Shown here: positions 9,747 to 18,082 of the stretch, one piece after another
Position numbering within the stretch: the first letter of the stretch is position 1
How the letters are laid out: every line of letters begins with the position of its first letter
Origin: Parapedobacter defluvii
GTDB lineage: Bacteria > Bacteroidota > Bacteroidia > Sphingobacteriales > Sphingobacteriaceae
DNA: 64,000 bases
NCBI RefSeq assembly: GCF_014642075.1
Contig: NZ_BMIK01000017.1
Coordinates: forward strand, 41,923 to 105,922
Reading direction: 5' to 3'
The notes under the pieces: model-generated
What the model saw: the letters and a program-made list of their open reading frames with translations, nothing else
Database searches by the model: none
What the model was told of the DNA's origin: nothing
Position numbers and translations under genes: made by a program

Positions 9747-10814
9747 TTAATTATCTTCAACCATCTGCTGTATTTCCTCCTGGGTCAGTGCTTTGTCGAA
9801 AATACGCAGTTCGTCGATCAAACTGAGATCCGACAAGTGCCCCCATTCGGTAAAATTGGGTGCTCCAGAACCAATGGTAAGGATATCACAGTTTGCCCAG
9901 CTGATTCCCGGGTAGGCTCCTTGGCTTACCACATTGCCGTTGATGTACACCGCACATTGGTCTCCCGCAATCGTAAATGCGACGTGTATCCAATCGCTGC
10001 CTGCGTCGATATCCGCCGCTGCACCGCCATCAAACCAGTTGTCTGCGGCACCATTCCCCACATTGAGCTTGATCCGTTGCTTTGCACCCGCTGCTTCGCG
10101 GAATAAGCGGAAGCCGCTTGTTCGGTTATTGTTCGTCGGATCGGGAGGACTCACTGTCAAAATACCCCCGCGGTCTGGCACGGCGTTCACTTTATACCAG
10201 AACGACGCGCTGAACTCGTCGTTGATCACGTCGGCAGCCGGCAACGTTAGGTAGCCATTGGTCGCACCGGCGTAGGCACGCCCCGATTTGCCTGCTGCAA
10301 AACCCGGGCTTCCCACCTTGGTTGCACTGATATTTCCCAAAAGATCGAGGTAAACATCTCCCTCAAACGGCATGTAGAAGATCTCGCCGTCGTATTTGGC
10401 TTGATATACGTTGCTGATTTCAAAATCAAAGCTTTTGGTTGTGCTTTTGCCGGACACATCCGTAGCCGTCACTTCCACGGTATAGTCGCCAATGGGCAGT
10501 GTTTCGCTGAGGTGCGTTGCCGCTACCCTGCGGTAGTCTTTGAAGCTGTCAAGCGTAGTCAATGTGTTTCCGTTGAGTGCGACGGAAATCGACGTGATCT
10601 CGATGTCGTCCTTTACCTCGAACTCAAAATTGATTTTTGTCGATTCCTCTGTAAATGGAATCAGTACAACGTCTGTAGCCGGATAGCCGATGGTTACTTC
10701 CGGGGCAGACTCATCGGCTCCGGGCTGTACCGGTTGGATGTCGTCGATATAGCCGTTTTGGCACGACGTAGCAACAAACAGCAAGACGAGCAGTTTATTT
10801 AGTTTCTTGTTCAT
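9747..10814 (-). CDS. LamG/concanavalin-like domain lipoprotein, probable surface glycan-binding protein
   Basis: 355 residues with an SPII lipobox (FVATSC). Residues of about 40-135 look like an Ig/bacterial cadherin-like domain (VEVTATDVSGK), and 145-350 form a LamG-like jelly roll (FSASFWYKVNAVPDRGGILT, WIHVAFTIAGDQCAVYINGN, IDELRIFDKALTQEEI). It sits between susD and the glycanases, the usual position of a surface glycan-binding protein in PULs. No catalytic residues are apparent. Its stop overlaps the region of the next gene's start, which implies coupled translation. Ligand is inferred from context only. Confidence 0.8.
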   Translation of the reverse strand: MNKKLNKLLVLLFVATSCQNGYIDDIQPVQPGADESAPEVTIGYPATDVVLIPFTEESTKINFEFEVKDDIEITSISVALNGNTLTTLDSFKDYRRVAATHLSETLPIGDYTVEVTATDVSGKSTTKSFDFEISNVYQAKYDGEIFYMPFEGDVYLDLLGNISATKVGSPGFAAGKSGRAYAGATNGYLTLPAADVINDEFSASFWYKVNAVPDRGGILTVSPPDPTNNNRTSGFRLFREAAGAKQRIKLNVGNGAADNWFDGGAAADIDAGSDWIHVAFTIAGDQCAVYINGNVVSQGAYPGISWANCDILTIGSGAPNFTEWGHLSDLSLIDELRIFDKALTQEEIQQMVEDN

Positions 10815-10843
10815 TTCAATGCCTATTTAAGTTTCTAATTGGT

Positions 10844-12379
10844 CTATTGATTTTCGTCTCTCAACTGGGGCAGGATATCCTGTTGGTCCAGTGGATAGGG
10901 ATAAAATCTATTCGTTGCCGCATCATAGGTACGTCCGCCATAAGAGAGCTCGGCCGTGCGATCGTGCCGCACCAGGTCATAAAACCGGACACCCCACTCA
11001 CCCGCGAACTCCGCAAATTTTTCATCCAGTACCTGATCAAGCGTAACGCCGCTTAATGGACCAAGGCCTACCCGGCTGCGTACGGCATTTACCGCTGCAT
11101 CGGCCGTCATTACTGAGCTGGTGGCACCACTGGTCAACGCCTCGGCATGCATCAGCAGTATTTCCGCATAGCGGATGCAGGTAAAGTTTTTATTTTCACC
11201 GTATGCGGTTCGGCCTTCGGTAAGCATGGTGGAGGGCCAATAGTGCTTGCCACTGTAGAATTTGGTCCGGACGCTGTTGTTGAAGACATCGCCATCCGGG
11301 GTGGTATTGGAAATCCAGCTTGGGGTACCGGGGTATGCATTGCGTAAGTTCGTTATACCATCGGGTGTGAAAATCACCGTGGTCTCAAGGCGTTCCCGCT
11401 CACCGCGGTCGAGCATGAACTGGATGTATTTCATGCTGGGTTCCCAAAAACCCCAGCCGCCACTGGCACCACTCCGTGCAGGTGTCCAGCTTGTGGGGCC
11501 GAAGAAATCCCACAGATACTTATTGGACGCACCCGATCCCGTGCCATAGTCAGAATATTGAAACTCCAACAGATTTTCGTCGTTGAGCTTGCCACGTAGT
11601 TTAAACAAGTGATAGTAATCCGGTTCCAGGATAAACAGCCCACTGTTTATGATCTGGCCGGTAGCTTCTGCTACGGCAGGATAATTTTTCAGTTCCAAAT
11701 TGGCAAGTGCCTTCACGGCAAGCGCGGTATAGCGGGTGACGCCACCGCGTACATCCGATCGTTGGTTCGGCCGCATGTCAGGCAACAATGGAATTGCTTC
11801 GTCCATGAGTGCAGATATATGCTGCATGACTTCTTCAAAACTAGACAATTCCACATTGAGCAACTCAGAAGGTTGCGAAGAAGGAGGAATCAAGATTCTT
11901 CCCCAAAGGCGGGCCAATTGCAGGAATTCAAACCCCTGCATCACCTTGATCTCTGCAATGTATTGCTGGGCGGTCGTCGCATTGGCACCGGCCTCCTGGT
12001 ATTTCTGTATTTCTTCGATCGCACCCTGCCAATAGATCAGGTCGCTATAGAGGCTGGTCCAGGAGTTATTCATTGCCCAGAAATTGCGGTCGTACCGAAA
12101 ACTATCTGCCTGCGCAAACAACGGTTGGTCGCCGCGTCCGCCGATGTCGATGTCATCACCCCGTACGGCAAGGGTAGGATAAACTTCCCATCCAAAGTCA
12201 TACAATTGATTGTAAGCGCCATACAGCATCAACACCATATTCTGGGTTTGTGTATAGTCAGTTCCCTCAGCAATCTGCTGATTTTCGAGCGGTTCATCCA
12301 ATAGGCTGCTACACGATGTGCCGAGCAACAGTCCGAAGAATATCATCGCCCCATATTGAGTATTTCGTATCGCTTTCAT
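10844..12379 (-). CDS. SusD/RagB family outer-membrane glycan-binding lipoprotein
   Basis: 511 residues with an SPII lipobox (LLLGTSC). It has the SusD TPR-like helical fold with typical segments: LLDEPLENQ after the lipid anchor, AEIKVMQGFEFLQLARLWG, ALAVKALANLELKNYPAVAEAT, RYAEILLMHAEALTSG and the C-terminal YPYPLDQQDILPQ. SusD proteins form the lid on the partner SusC barrel and bind oligosaccharide at the surface. The partner SusC is immediately upstream (19-base gap). Start and lipobox are well supported. Confidence 0.95.
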   Translation of the reverse strand: MKAIRNTQYGAMIFFGLLLGTSCSSLLDEPLENQQIAEGTDYTQTQNMVLMLYGAYNQLYDFGWEVYPTLAVRGDDIDIGGRGDQPLFAQADSFRYDRNFWAMNNSWTSLYSDLIYWQGAIEEIQKYQEAGANATTAQQYIAEIKVMQGFEFLQLARLWGRILIPPSSQPSELLNVELSSFEEVMQHISALMDEAIPLLPDMRPNQRSDVRGGVTRYTALAVKALANLELKNYPAVAEATGQIINSGLFILEPDYYHLFKLRGKLNDENLLEFQYSDYGTGSGASNKYLWDFFGPTSWTPARSGASGGWGFWEPSMKYIQFMLDRGERERLETTVIFTPDGITNLRNAYPGTPSWISNTTPDGDVFNNSVRTKFYSGKHYWPSTMLTEGRTAYGENKNFTCIRYAEILLMHAEALTSGATSSVMTADAAVNAVRSRVGLGPLSGVTLDQVLDEKFAEFAGEWGVRFYDLVRHDRTAELSYGGRTYDAATNRFYPYPLDQQDILPQLRDENQ

Positions 12380-12397
12380 GTTATCTTTCCTTATGCT

Positions 12398-15300
12398 TTA
12401 CAGTTTAATGGTTACGCCCAAGGTGTAAATGGCGGGGATAGGGTACACTTCCCGATCCACCCCATCGGCTACTTCCGGATTAAAGCCGTTATATTTAAAC
12501 ATCGTGAGGGGCCGCTCTGCGGTGAGGGTTACCCGGGTTTCCGGCCACGTTATGCCGTTAATTTCTTTACCCAGGAATGAATAAGACAGGCGTACATTCT
12601 GTAACCGGAAGTAAGAACCCTTTTCCACGAAATAGCTGCTCATGACTTGATTCCATGCCCTGCGCAATCCGGAGGCCGATGGATAATTCTTCGCTGAGCC
12701 CCTTTCTTCTGTCCACAGGTTAGTGGCTAGGTCGGCGTCGATGTTGGTATCGTTGGTGAAAATCATTTCACCGCGCTTGCGATTCAGGATGTGATATCCC
12801 ATTTGTCCTTGCAGCAACGCAGCAAATTCCAGCTTTTTATACCGGAAACCGAGGTTGGCGCCCCACGTAAAATCCGGCATGTAAGAGCCCAACACGACAC
12901 GGTCCTTGTCGTCGATGATACCGTCTCCGTTCTGGTCCTTGAAAATCAAATCGCCAGGCACCAAGCTTTTTTCGGAAATAAAATCCGCATTATAGGTGTT
13001 TTGAATTTCCTGTGTATCATCGAACACCCCGGTGACCTCATATCCATAGAACGCTTGGTAAGGCTGACCAATGATGGAACGCTGGCGGAATTCAGCCGAA
13101 CCGGCGTTCAGGCCATCGGCACCACCGAGCCCAAGCACTTTATTTTTCAGCGTAGCGATGTTTCCTCCGATGTTATAGGAGAAATCTTCCGACAGGTTGT
13201 CGCGCCAATTCAGGTTAAGCTCCAACCCCTGGTTTCGGATCTCACCCACACTGCGACGTTCGGCAGATGCGAATACCGGTGGCACGATGGTCACCGCCAG
13301 ATTGCGTGTATCGCGGATAAAGTAATCGGCTTCCAAAGACAGACGGTTGTTCAGGAACTGCGCATCCAAACCAAAGTTCTTCTCTACTGTGGTCTCCCAT
13401 TGGGTGATAAGGTCAAAGGTCGGGTTCAGCCGCCTACCGATTATCCGGGTGCCATCAATCGCTCCATTGTTTTCCTCTACGGTGGGCAGCCCTACGGAAG
13501 GACTGATCGCGTCATTCCCCAACTGCCCCCATGATGCCCGGAATTTCAAGAAGTCTATGCCTTCCACATCAAAGAAATCTTCTTCAGATAAAACCCATCC
13601 GGCACCCACCGTAGCAAAATTACCCCAGGTCTTCTGGAACTTGTTGTTGCCGTCGCGTCTAAACGTAGTATATAAGAGGTAACGGTCGTCGTAGTTATAA
13701 GCTGCCCGGCCAAAGAAAGAGAGAAATTGAAGATTGGCATTGATGGCTTTATCGTCTCCATCATTCGCATCTCCGATTCCGTTGACGTCAAACTCGGTGG
13801 CATTGGAAAGATACCAAAACTGTTCAGCGGCCCGGGAAGGTGCTGGTGCAATTCCAGTCCCCCTGGCGTACAGTAACTCTGCGTACTCACTTCGATAGGA
13901 TTGCCCCAATACCACGTTTAGGTTATGTTTGCCAAAATTGTCATCGTAGGTCAGAAAATTATCCCATACCTGGTCAAAACTTGATGTATTCCTTCGGCGA
14001 ATAGCCGATTGGTGTTGCGTAACCCCGTCATTATATTCAAAATCAACACGTCGGGTATTTACGAAGCCAAGTCCATAGTTGTATTGTGTGCGGAATTTAA
14101 GTTTGTTTTCCCAAACATTCACCTCTGCGTGGAAGTTACCCAGCATTTTGGCCACGTGGTTTCGGTTGTCGATGTATTCCAGCGGGAAGAACGGATTCTG
14201 GCTACCCCGGTAGCCGATCTGTTGTGCATTGGCATATTTGACCGGCGTTGCCTTGGCATTTCCGTCATCGTACACTGGCAGGATCGGTACCGCAAAATAA
14301 GAGCGGAACCACGCCGTGTTCTCGCCATTGTATTGACGGGCGGTGCTCACGTTGAAGTTGCCACCGACGTTTAACCAGTCTTTCACCTTGCTATCTACTT
14401 TTACACGAAAATTCAATCGCCGGTAGTTATTGCGCTGCAAATCCAGCAACCCCTCTTGGTTGAAGTAGCTACCACCGATGGAATAGCGTGTACTCTCACC
14501 CCCGCCATTAAACGAAAGATTATGATTTTGTATCGGAGCAGGGCTCATGATTTCGTTGTACCAGTCGGTATTGACATCCGGCAGATTCGGATCGATCCGG
14601 CTGCGGCCGTACCGCTGCATGGCGTTTTGTACCAGGGCAATATCCGCTGCGCTCCCGGTTTGGTTGATGTACTGCACAAACTGCTGGGCATTTGCCATTT
14701 TCAGCACATTTTGTGGATTCTGTATCCCGTAGTATGCATCATAAACGATTTCGCCCGGTTTGTTATAGGCGCCTGATTTGGTTTCAATCAGCACGACACC
14801 ATTGCCGGCACGAACCCCGTAAATGGCCGATGCCGAAGCATCTTTCAATACAGAGATCGTCTCGATGTCATTGGGATTGAGAAAATCGATGTTATCGAAA
14901 AACATCCCATCGACAACGTACAGGGGTGCGGCATTTCCCTCGAACGAACCGATACCCCGCAGCCGCACGGTGGGCGACGCACCGGGTGCACCATTACTCA
15001 CGATCTGAACACCGGCTACCCGTCCCTGCAAAGACTGCATCGCCTGCGCGTTGGGTGTTTTCGCAATGTCATCTGCACGTACCGTGACAACCGCCGTCGT
15101 TAAATCCCGCTGGCGTTGCGTACCGTACCCCACCACTACGACTTCTTCCAATTCGGTGCCTTGATCCTCCAGCACCACATCAACCATTGTCCGGCCTGCA
15201 ATCGGTATTTCCTGTGCGGCAAAGCCCAACGACCGGAAAATCAATGTGTCAGTGCCTGCAGCCTCAATGGAATAGTTTCCCGAAGCATCCGTCTGTGCGG

Positions 15301-15451
15301 CCGTAGTAGAACCTTTTACCAGGACTGTTACGCCCGGGATCCCGCCCGATGTCAGGGCGTCGGTCACTTTCCCGCTTACTCTGCTTTGCTGCCCATATGC
15401 CGCAACGGACCACATGCACAGCGTCAATAAGCACGTAAATAAACTCCTCAT
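12398..15451 (-). CDS. SusC/RagA family TonB-linked outer-membrane transporter
   Basis: 1017 residues. A signal peptide is followed by a carboxypeptidase-D regulatory-like domain (VSGKVTDALTSGGIPGVTVLVKGS), a TonB-box region (LEEVVVVGYGTQRQRDLT, the SusC signature), the plug (SASAIYGVRAGNGVVLIETKSG) and a 22-strand barrel ending at TLGVTIKL. With SusD it imports glycan oligomers across the outer membrane. It is the first gene of the minus-strand PUL, so the promoter should lie in 15452-15860. No sigma/anti-sigma pair, hybrid two-component regulator or AraC regulator sits beside the locus, so control is probably in trans. Confidence 0.96.
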   Translation of the reverse strand: MRSLFTCLLTLCMWSVAAYGQQSRVSGKVTDALTSGGIPGVTVLVKGSTTAAQTDASGNYSIEAAGTDTLIFRSLGFAAQEIPIAGRTMVDVVLEDQGTELEEVVVVGYGTQRQRDLTTAVVTVRADDIAKTPNAQAMQSLQGRVAGVQIVSNGAPGASPTVRLRGIGSFEGNAAPLYVVDGMFFDNIDFLNPNDIETISVLKDASASAIYGVRAGNGVVLIETKSGAYNKPGEIVYDAYYGIQNPQNVLKMANAQQFVQYINQTGSAADIALVQNAMQRYGRSRIDPNLPDVNTDWYNEIMSPAPIQNHNLSFNGGGESTRYSIGGSYFNQEGLLDLQRNNYRRLNFRVKVDSKVKDWLNVGGNFNVSTARQYNGENTAWFRSYFAVPILPVYDDGNAKATPVKYANAQQIGYRGSQNPFFPLEYIDNRNHVAKMLGNFHAEVNVWENKLKFRTQYNYGLGFVNTRRVDFEYNDGVTQHQSAIRRRNTSSFDQVWDNFLTYDDNFGKHNLNVVLGQSYRSEYAELLYARGTGIAPAPSRAAEQFWYLSNATEFDVNGIGDANDGDDKAINANLQFLSFFGRAAYNYDDRYLLYTTFRRDGNNKFQKTWGNFATVGAGWVLSEEDFFDVEGIDFLKFRASWGQLGNDAISPSVGLPTVEENNGAIDGTRIIGRRLNPTFDLITQWETTVEKNFGLDAQFLNNRLSLEADYFIRDTRNLAVTIVPPVFASAERRSVGEIRNQGLELNLNWRDNLSEDFSYNIGGNIATLKNKVLGLGGADGLNAGSAEFRQRSIIGQPYQAFYGYEVTGVFDDTQEIQNTYNADFISEKSLVPGDLIFKDQNGDGIIDDKDRVVLGSYMPDFTWGANLGFRYKKLEFAALLQGQMGYHILNRKRGEMIFTNDTNIDADLATNLWTEERGSAKNYPSASGLRRAWNQVMSSYFVEKGSYFRLQNVRLSYSFLGKEINGITWPETRVTLTAERPLTMFKYNGFNPEVADGVDREVYPIPAIYTLGVTIKL

Positions 15452-15860
15452 GTTGTACTCAATTTAATTGGTTATAATAATGTGTGTTGTCCTCACCAGC
15501 AATTTGCTGATTTCAAATAGGTTACTATAAAACCCCTAAGCGGGCCCATATGTTTTACAAAAATGTGATGTATCGTCTTACATTTCAAAAAAACAGCTAA
15601 CACATCCCTACATCATCCTAAAATGAATTTCTCATTTGCTTTCTAAAACCAACTTAACAAATTAATATTCAAATAATTGACTTCAAATCATACTTACTCA
15701 TCAACAACAGTTTTGTGTATTTTATACACTATATGGAATGAGAGGTAATGATGTAGTCAATTGATAGAAGGTAACGGCTGTTCATATACAAAAACAAGTC
15801 GTTTAGAACATAATCCGATGGCTGTAAGTTTTTGGTATTCAACTTGCGTGCAGGTGAGCC
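15452..15860. other. AT-rich divergent intergenic region between susC and the 182-residue gene
   Basis: About 410 bases without a credible gene. It should carry the PUL promoter (minus strand) and that of the unknown plus-strand gene. No clean TAnnTTTG box in either direction was found by eye. It contains a perfect inverted repeat, GTGTAT-TTT-ATACAC, at 15715-15729. Confidence 0.5.
15715..15729. promoter_or_regulatory. Perfect inverted repeat GTGTAT-N3-ATACAC, possible operator
   Basis: A 6+3+6 perfect dyad in the divergent intergenic region, 132 bases before the plus-strand start. Its size fits a dimeric repressor or activator site, but short AT-rich dyads also occur by chance. No cognate regulator is adjacent. 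Confidence 0.25.
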
Positions 15861-16409
15861 ATGGAAAACAACCCGCTTGTCTTATATCGTCAATGGCTTA
15901 TGAAACAATACGTTGTATGGGCCGATGCGATCGCCTCTGCCGCCATGGATAGTTTTGACGCGCTATACCATGAAAGTATACGCCTATTTGGCGTTTCTGT
16001 GGAGGAAATGTATAGTTTTGTTTCTCCGGACGGCCAGAACGATGGTATGGGAGAAACCTACCGGCGTGGAAAACATACACTTCGGCTCCTCAGCTATATC
16101 GAACATACGCTGGCCAAACGAAACGTCGGTATAACGGCACTTATTGCATCGCTGTTGTTTGAGATCACCGAAAAACATAAACCGGTTCCGTTGAGTGAAA
16201 ACGAATATAAGAAAGTACTAGACCGGGCACGTTCCGATTACCACCAAGCCATCACCATGGCTGACCAAGCAAGTATGAAAGCCTATGAGAACCACCTAAA
16301 AACCCTGGAAGAAGATCAGGAAGCACGGCGATTCATGGATGAAACCTGGAGATCATTTTCAGAAACGAAATTCAATCCGCACACCATTGCGGCATTTGGA
16401 GCGCTGTGA
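15861..16409 (+). CDS. Hypothetical protein, mostly alpha-helical, 182 residues
   Basis: Not recognised as any named family. There is no signal peptide or membrane segment. The sequence is rich in helix-forming and charged residues. The C-terminal half (SENEYKKVLDRARSDYHQ, ENHLKTLEEDQEARRFMDE) could form coiled coil. It starts at ATG 15861 after GTGAGCC and ends 13 bases from the convergent SDR gene. Codon choice looks like its neighbours, so it is probably a real gene. A helical coiled-coil scaffold or phasin-like role was considered because two acyl-CoA enzymes follow on the other strand, but nothing specific supports this. Confidence 0.7.
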   Translation: MENNPLVLYRQWLMKQYVVWADAIASAAMDSFDALYHESIRLFGVSVEEMYSFVSPDGQNDGMGETYRRGKHTLRLLSYIEHTLAKRNVGITALIASLLFEITEKHKPVPLSENEYKKVLDRARSDYHQAITMADQASMKAYENHLKTLEEDQEARRFMDETWRSFSETKFNPHTIAAFGAL

Positions 16410-16422
16410 ACCCCAAGTGACC

Positions 16423-17307
16423 TCATTTCGCCTGCCGTGTCATTTTTTCCAAGGCATCCCATAGATCCGCCGGGATAGCCTCCAAACCGCTGAATTGTCC
16501 TGCACCTTGCAACCATTCGCCCCCGTCAATCGTGATAACCTCGCCGTTGATATAACCTGCAAAATCAGACAAGAGGAAAGCGGCCAGGTTTGCCAGCTCC
16601 TGGTGATCACCCACACGCTTGAGCGGAACACGGTTTTTGAAATCAAATTGTTGAGCTAAATCACCCGGTAACAACCGTTCCCAAGCACCTTTGGTGGGAA
16701 AAGGCCCTGGGGCGATGGCGTTGCTACGGATCCTATATTTTCCCCACTCTACAGCCAATGATCGCGTGAGAGCTAATACTCCTCCTTTGGCCGCCGCCGA
16801 GGGCACCACATAGGCAGACCCGGTGAAAGCATAGGTAGTGACGATATTCAGTATGCTGGCAGGTTGTCCCTGTGCGATCCAATGCTTACCAAACACTAAG
16901 GTACAGTTGGCTGTACCCTTTAGCACAATGTCGATGATGGTCGAAAACGCGTTGGCGGAGAGACGCTCGGTAGGCGAGATGAAATTGCCGGCCGCGTTAT
17001 TCAGCAGCGCATCCACGCGGCCAAATCTGTCGAGCGTAGCCGCCACAAGATGTTCGATGGCGGCCACATCCCGCACGTCACAGGCTACCGGCAATACCTG
17101 TCCTCCGGTTTCTGCGGTCATTTCTTCCGCCGCTTTTTCCAACACCTCCTTTTTGCGGCTCGCGATAACCACCGCTGCACCTAGCCGGAGAAAATAGGTA
17201 GCCATGGCTCTTCCCAATCCTGTACCACCGCCGGTAACAACAATGGTCTTGCCGTTTAACGCCCCTTCGCGCAACGCTCCCTGAATTTCACTAGCGATGC
17301 CTTCCAT
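16423..17307 (-). CDS. SDR oxidoreductase, 2,4-dienoyl-CoA reductase (DECR)-like
   Basis: 294 residues, NAD(P)-binding Rossmann fold with TGGGTGLGRAMA near the N-terminus and NNAAGNF in the middle. The usual catalytic YxxxK is replaced by SAAAK in VVPSAAAKGG. This is typical of DECR and peroxisomal trans-2-enoyl-CoA reductase types, which lack that Tyr. The C-terminus has GYINGEVITIDGGEWL. It probably reduces 2,4-dienoyl-CoA during unsaturated fatty-acid beta-oxidation, consistent with the enoyl-CoA hydratase ending 5 bases upstream in the same operon. A ketoacyl-type reductase is less likely given the missing Tyr. Confidence 0.85.
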   Translation of the reverse strand: MEGIASEIQGALREGALNGKTIVVTGGGTGLGRAMATYFLRLGAAVVIASRKKEVLEKAAEEMTAETGGQVLPVACDVRDVAAIEHLVAATLDRFGRVDALLNNAAGNFISPTERLSANAFSTIIDIVLKGTANCTLVFGKHWIAQGQPASILNIVTTYAFTGSAYVVPSAAAKGGVLALTRSLAVEWGKYRIRSNAIAPGPFPTKGAWERLLPGDLAQQFDFKNRVPLKRVGDHQELANLAAFLLSDFAGYINGEVITIDGGEWLQGAGQFSGLEAIPADLWDALEKMTRQAK

Positions 17308-17312
17308 CGTCC

Positions 17313-18077
17313 CTATTTTTTACTTTTCAAATTGTCAATAATTGCTTTCAGAATCGCCCGGGTAGCGGGAGACCACCATTGTTTAAGTAACGACTCAATG
17401 GCATCGGTTTGATCGGCTTCAAACCGGGTAATCAGCGATTGCCGTATATTGCGTTTGCTTTGCCGCCAGGCATTCCGCTCGTACTGTGTGTACTTTCCAA
17501 TCTGTCGCTCAGCGACCGTGCGGATGCTTTTTGCGTCCACTACTTCATCCACCAAACCAACCTCCATTGCATCACGCGGATTAAATAATTTGCCTTCCAG
17601 CAGGTAACGATACGCCGGGGCATGCCCTAGCCAAAAGCTGTATAGCTGGAAGATGCTCTCCGGGACAATAATTCCGACGGGTATTTCATTAAGCCCGATC
17701 ACGTAGTCGCCCTGAGCCATGATCCGGTAATCACAACAGATGGCCAACACACACCCACCGGCAGGACTGTGTCCGCTGATAGCTGCCACAGCCGGTTTAT
17801 CAAATGCAACCAACGTACGGATGAAACCAAAAAACGTATGCCAGAACCGGCGTACCTCTTCCTCGTTATAGTCATACAGTGCAACCAAATCAAGACCGGC
17901 ACTGAAAAAATCTTCTTTGCCGTAAAAAATAATTCCTTCCACAGCGGGATTTCCGCCTGCTTCGATGATGGTCTGCTGTAGTTCTTCGATCATCTGTTGA
18001 TCCAACGCGTTTGACCTGCCACGATCCAAATAGATATGGGAAATCCGTTGGTCAACCGTCACCTTAACAAAATCCAT
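17313..18077 (-). CDS. Enoyl-CoA hydratase/isomerase family protein (crotonase fold)
   Basis: 254 residues of crotonase superfamily: FFSAGLDLVALYDY is the oxyanion-hole loop, and GHSPAGGCVLAICCDYRIM the second loop. At the position of the catalytic Glu in the second loop the sequence reads GGCVLAI rather than GG-L-E, so isomerase or thioesterase-type chemistry is possible. NEIPVGIIVPESIFQLYSFWLG follows. It lies 5 bases from each neighbour, so it is co-transcribed with the plug-domain protein and the SDR. Cytoplasmic acyl-CoA metabolism is likely; the exact reaction is not determined. Confidence 0.85.
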   Translation of the reverse strand: MDFVKVTVDQRISHIYLDRGRSNALDQQMIEELQQTIIEAGGNPAVEGIIFYGKEDFFSAGLDLVALYDYNEEEVRRFWHTFFGFIRTLVAFDKPAVAAISGHSPAGGCVLAICCDYRIMAQGDYVIGLNEIPVGIIVPESIFQLYSFWLGHAPAYRYLLEGKLFNPRDAMEVGLVDEVVDAKSIRTVAERQIGKYTQYERNAWRQSKRNIRQSLITRFEADQTDAIESLLKQWWSPATRAILKAIIDNLKSKK

Positions 18078-18082
18078 AGGTA

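Noticed and set aside
15861..16409. PHA synthase subunit PhaE or phasin
   Set aside because: Only helical character and distant acyl-CoA genes support it; no phaC gene or family motif is seen.
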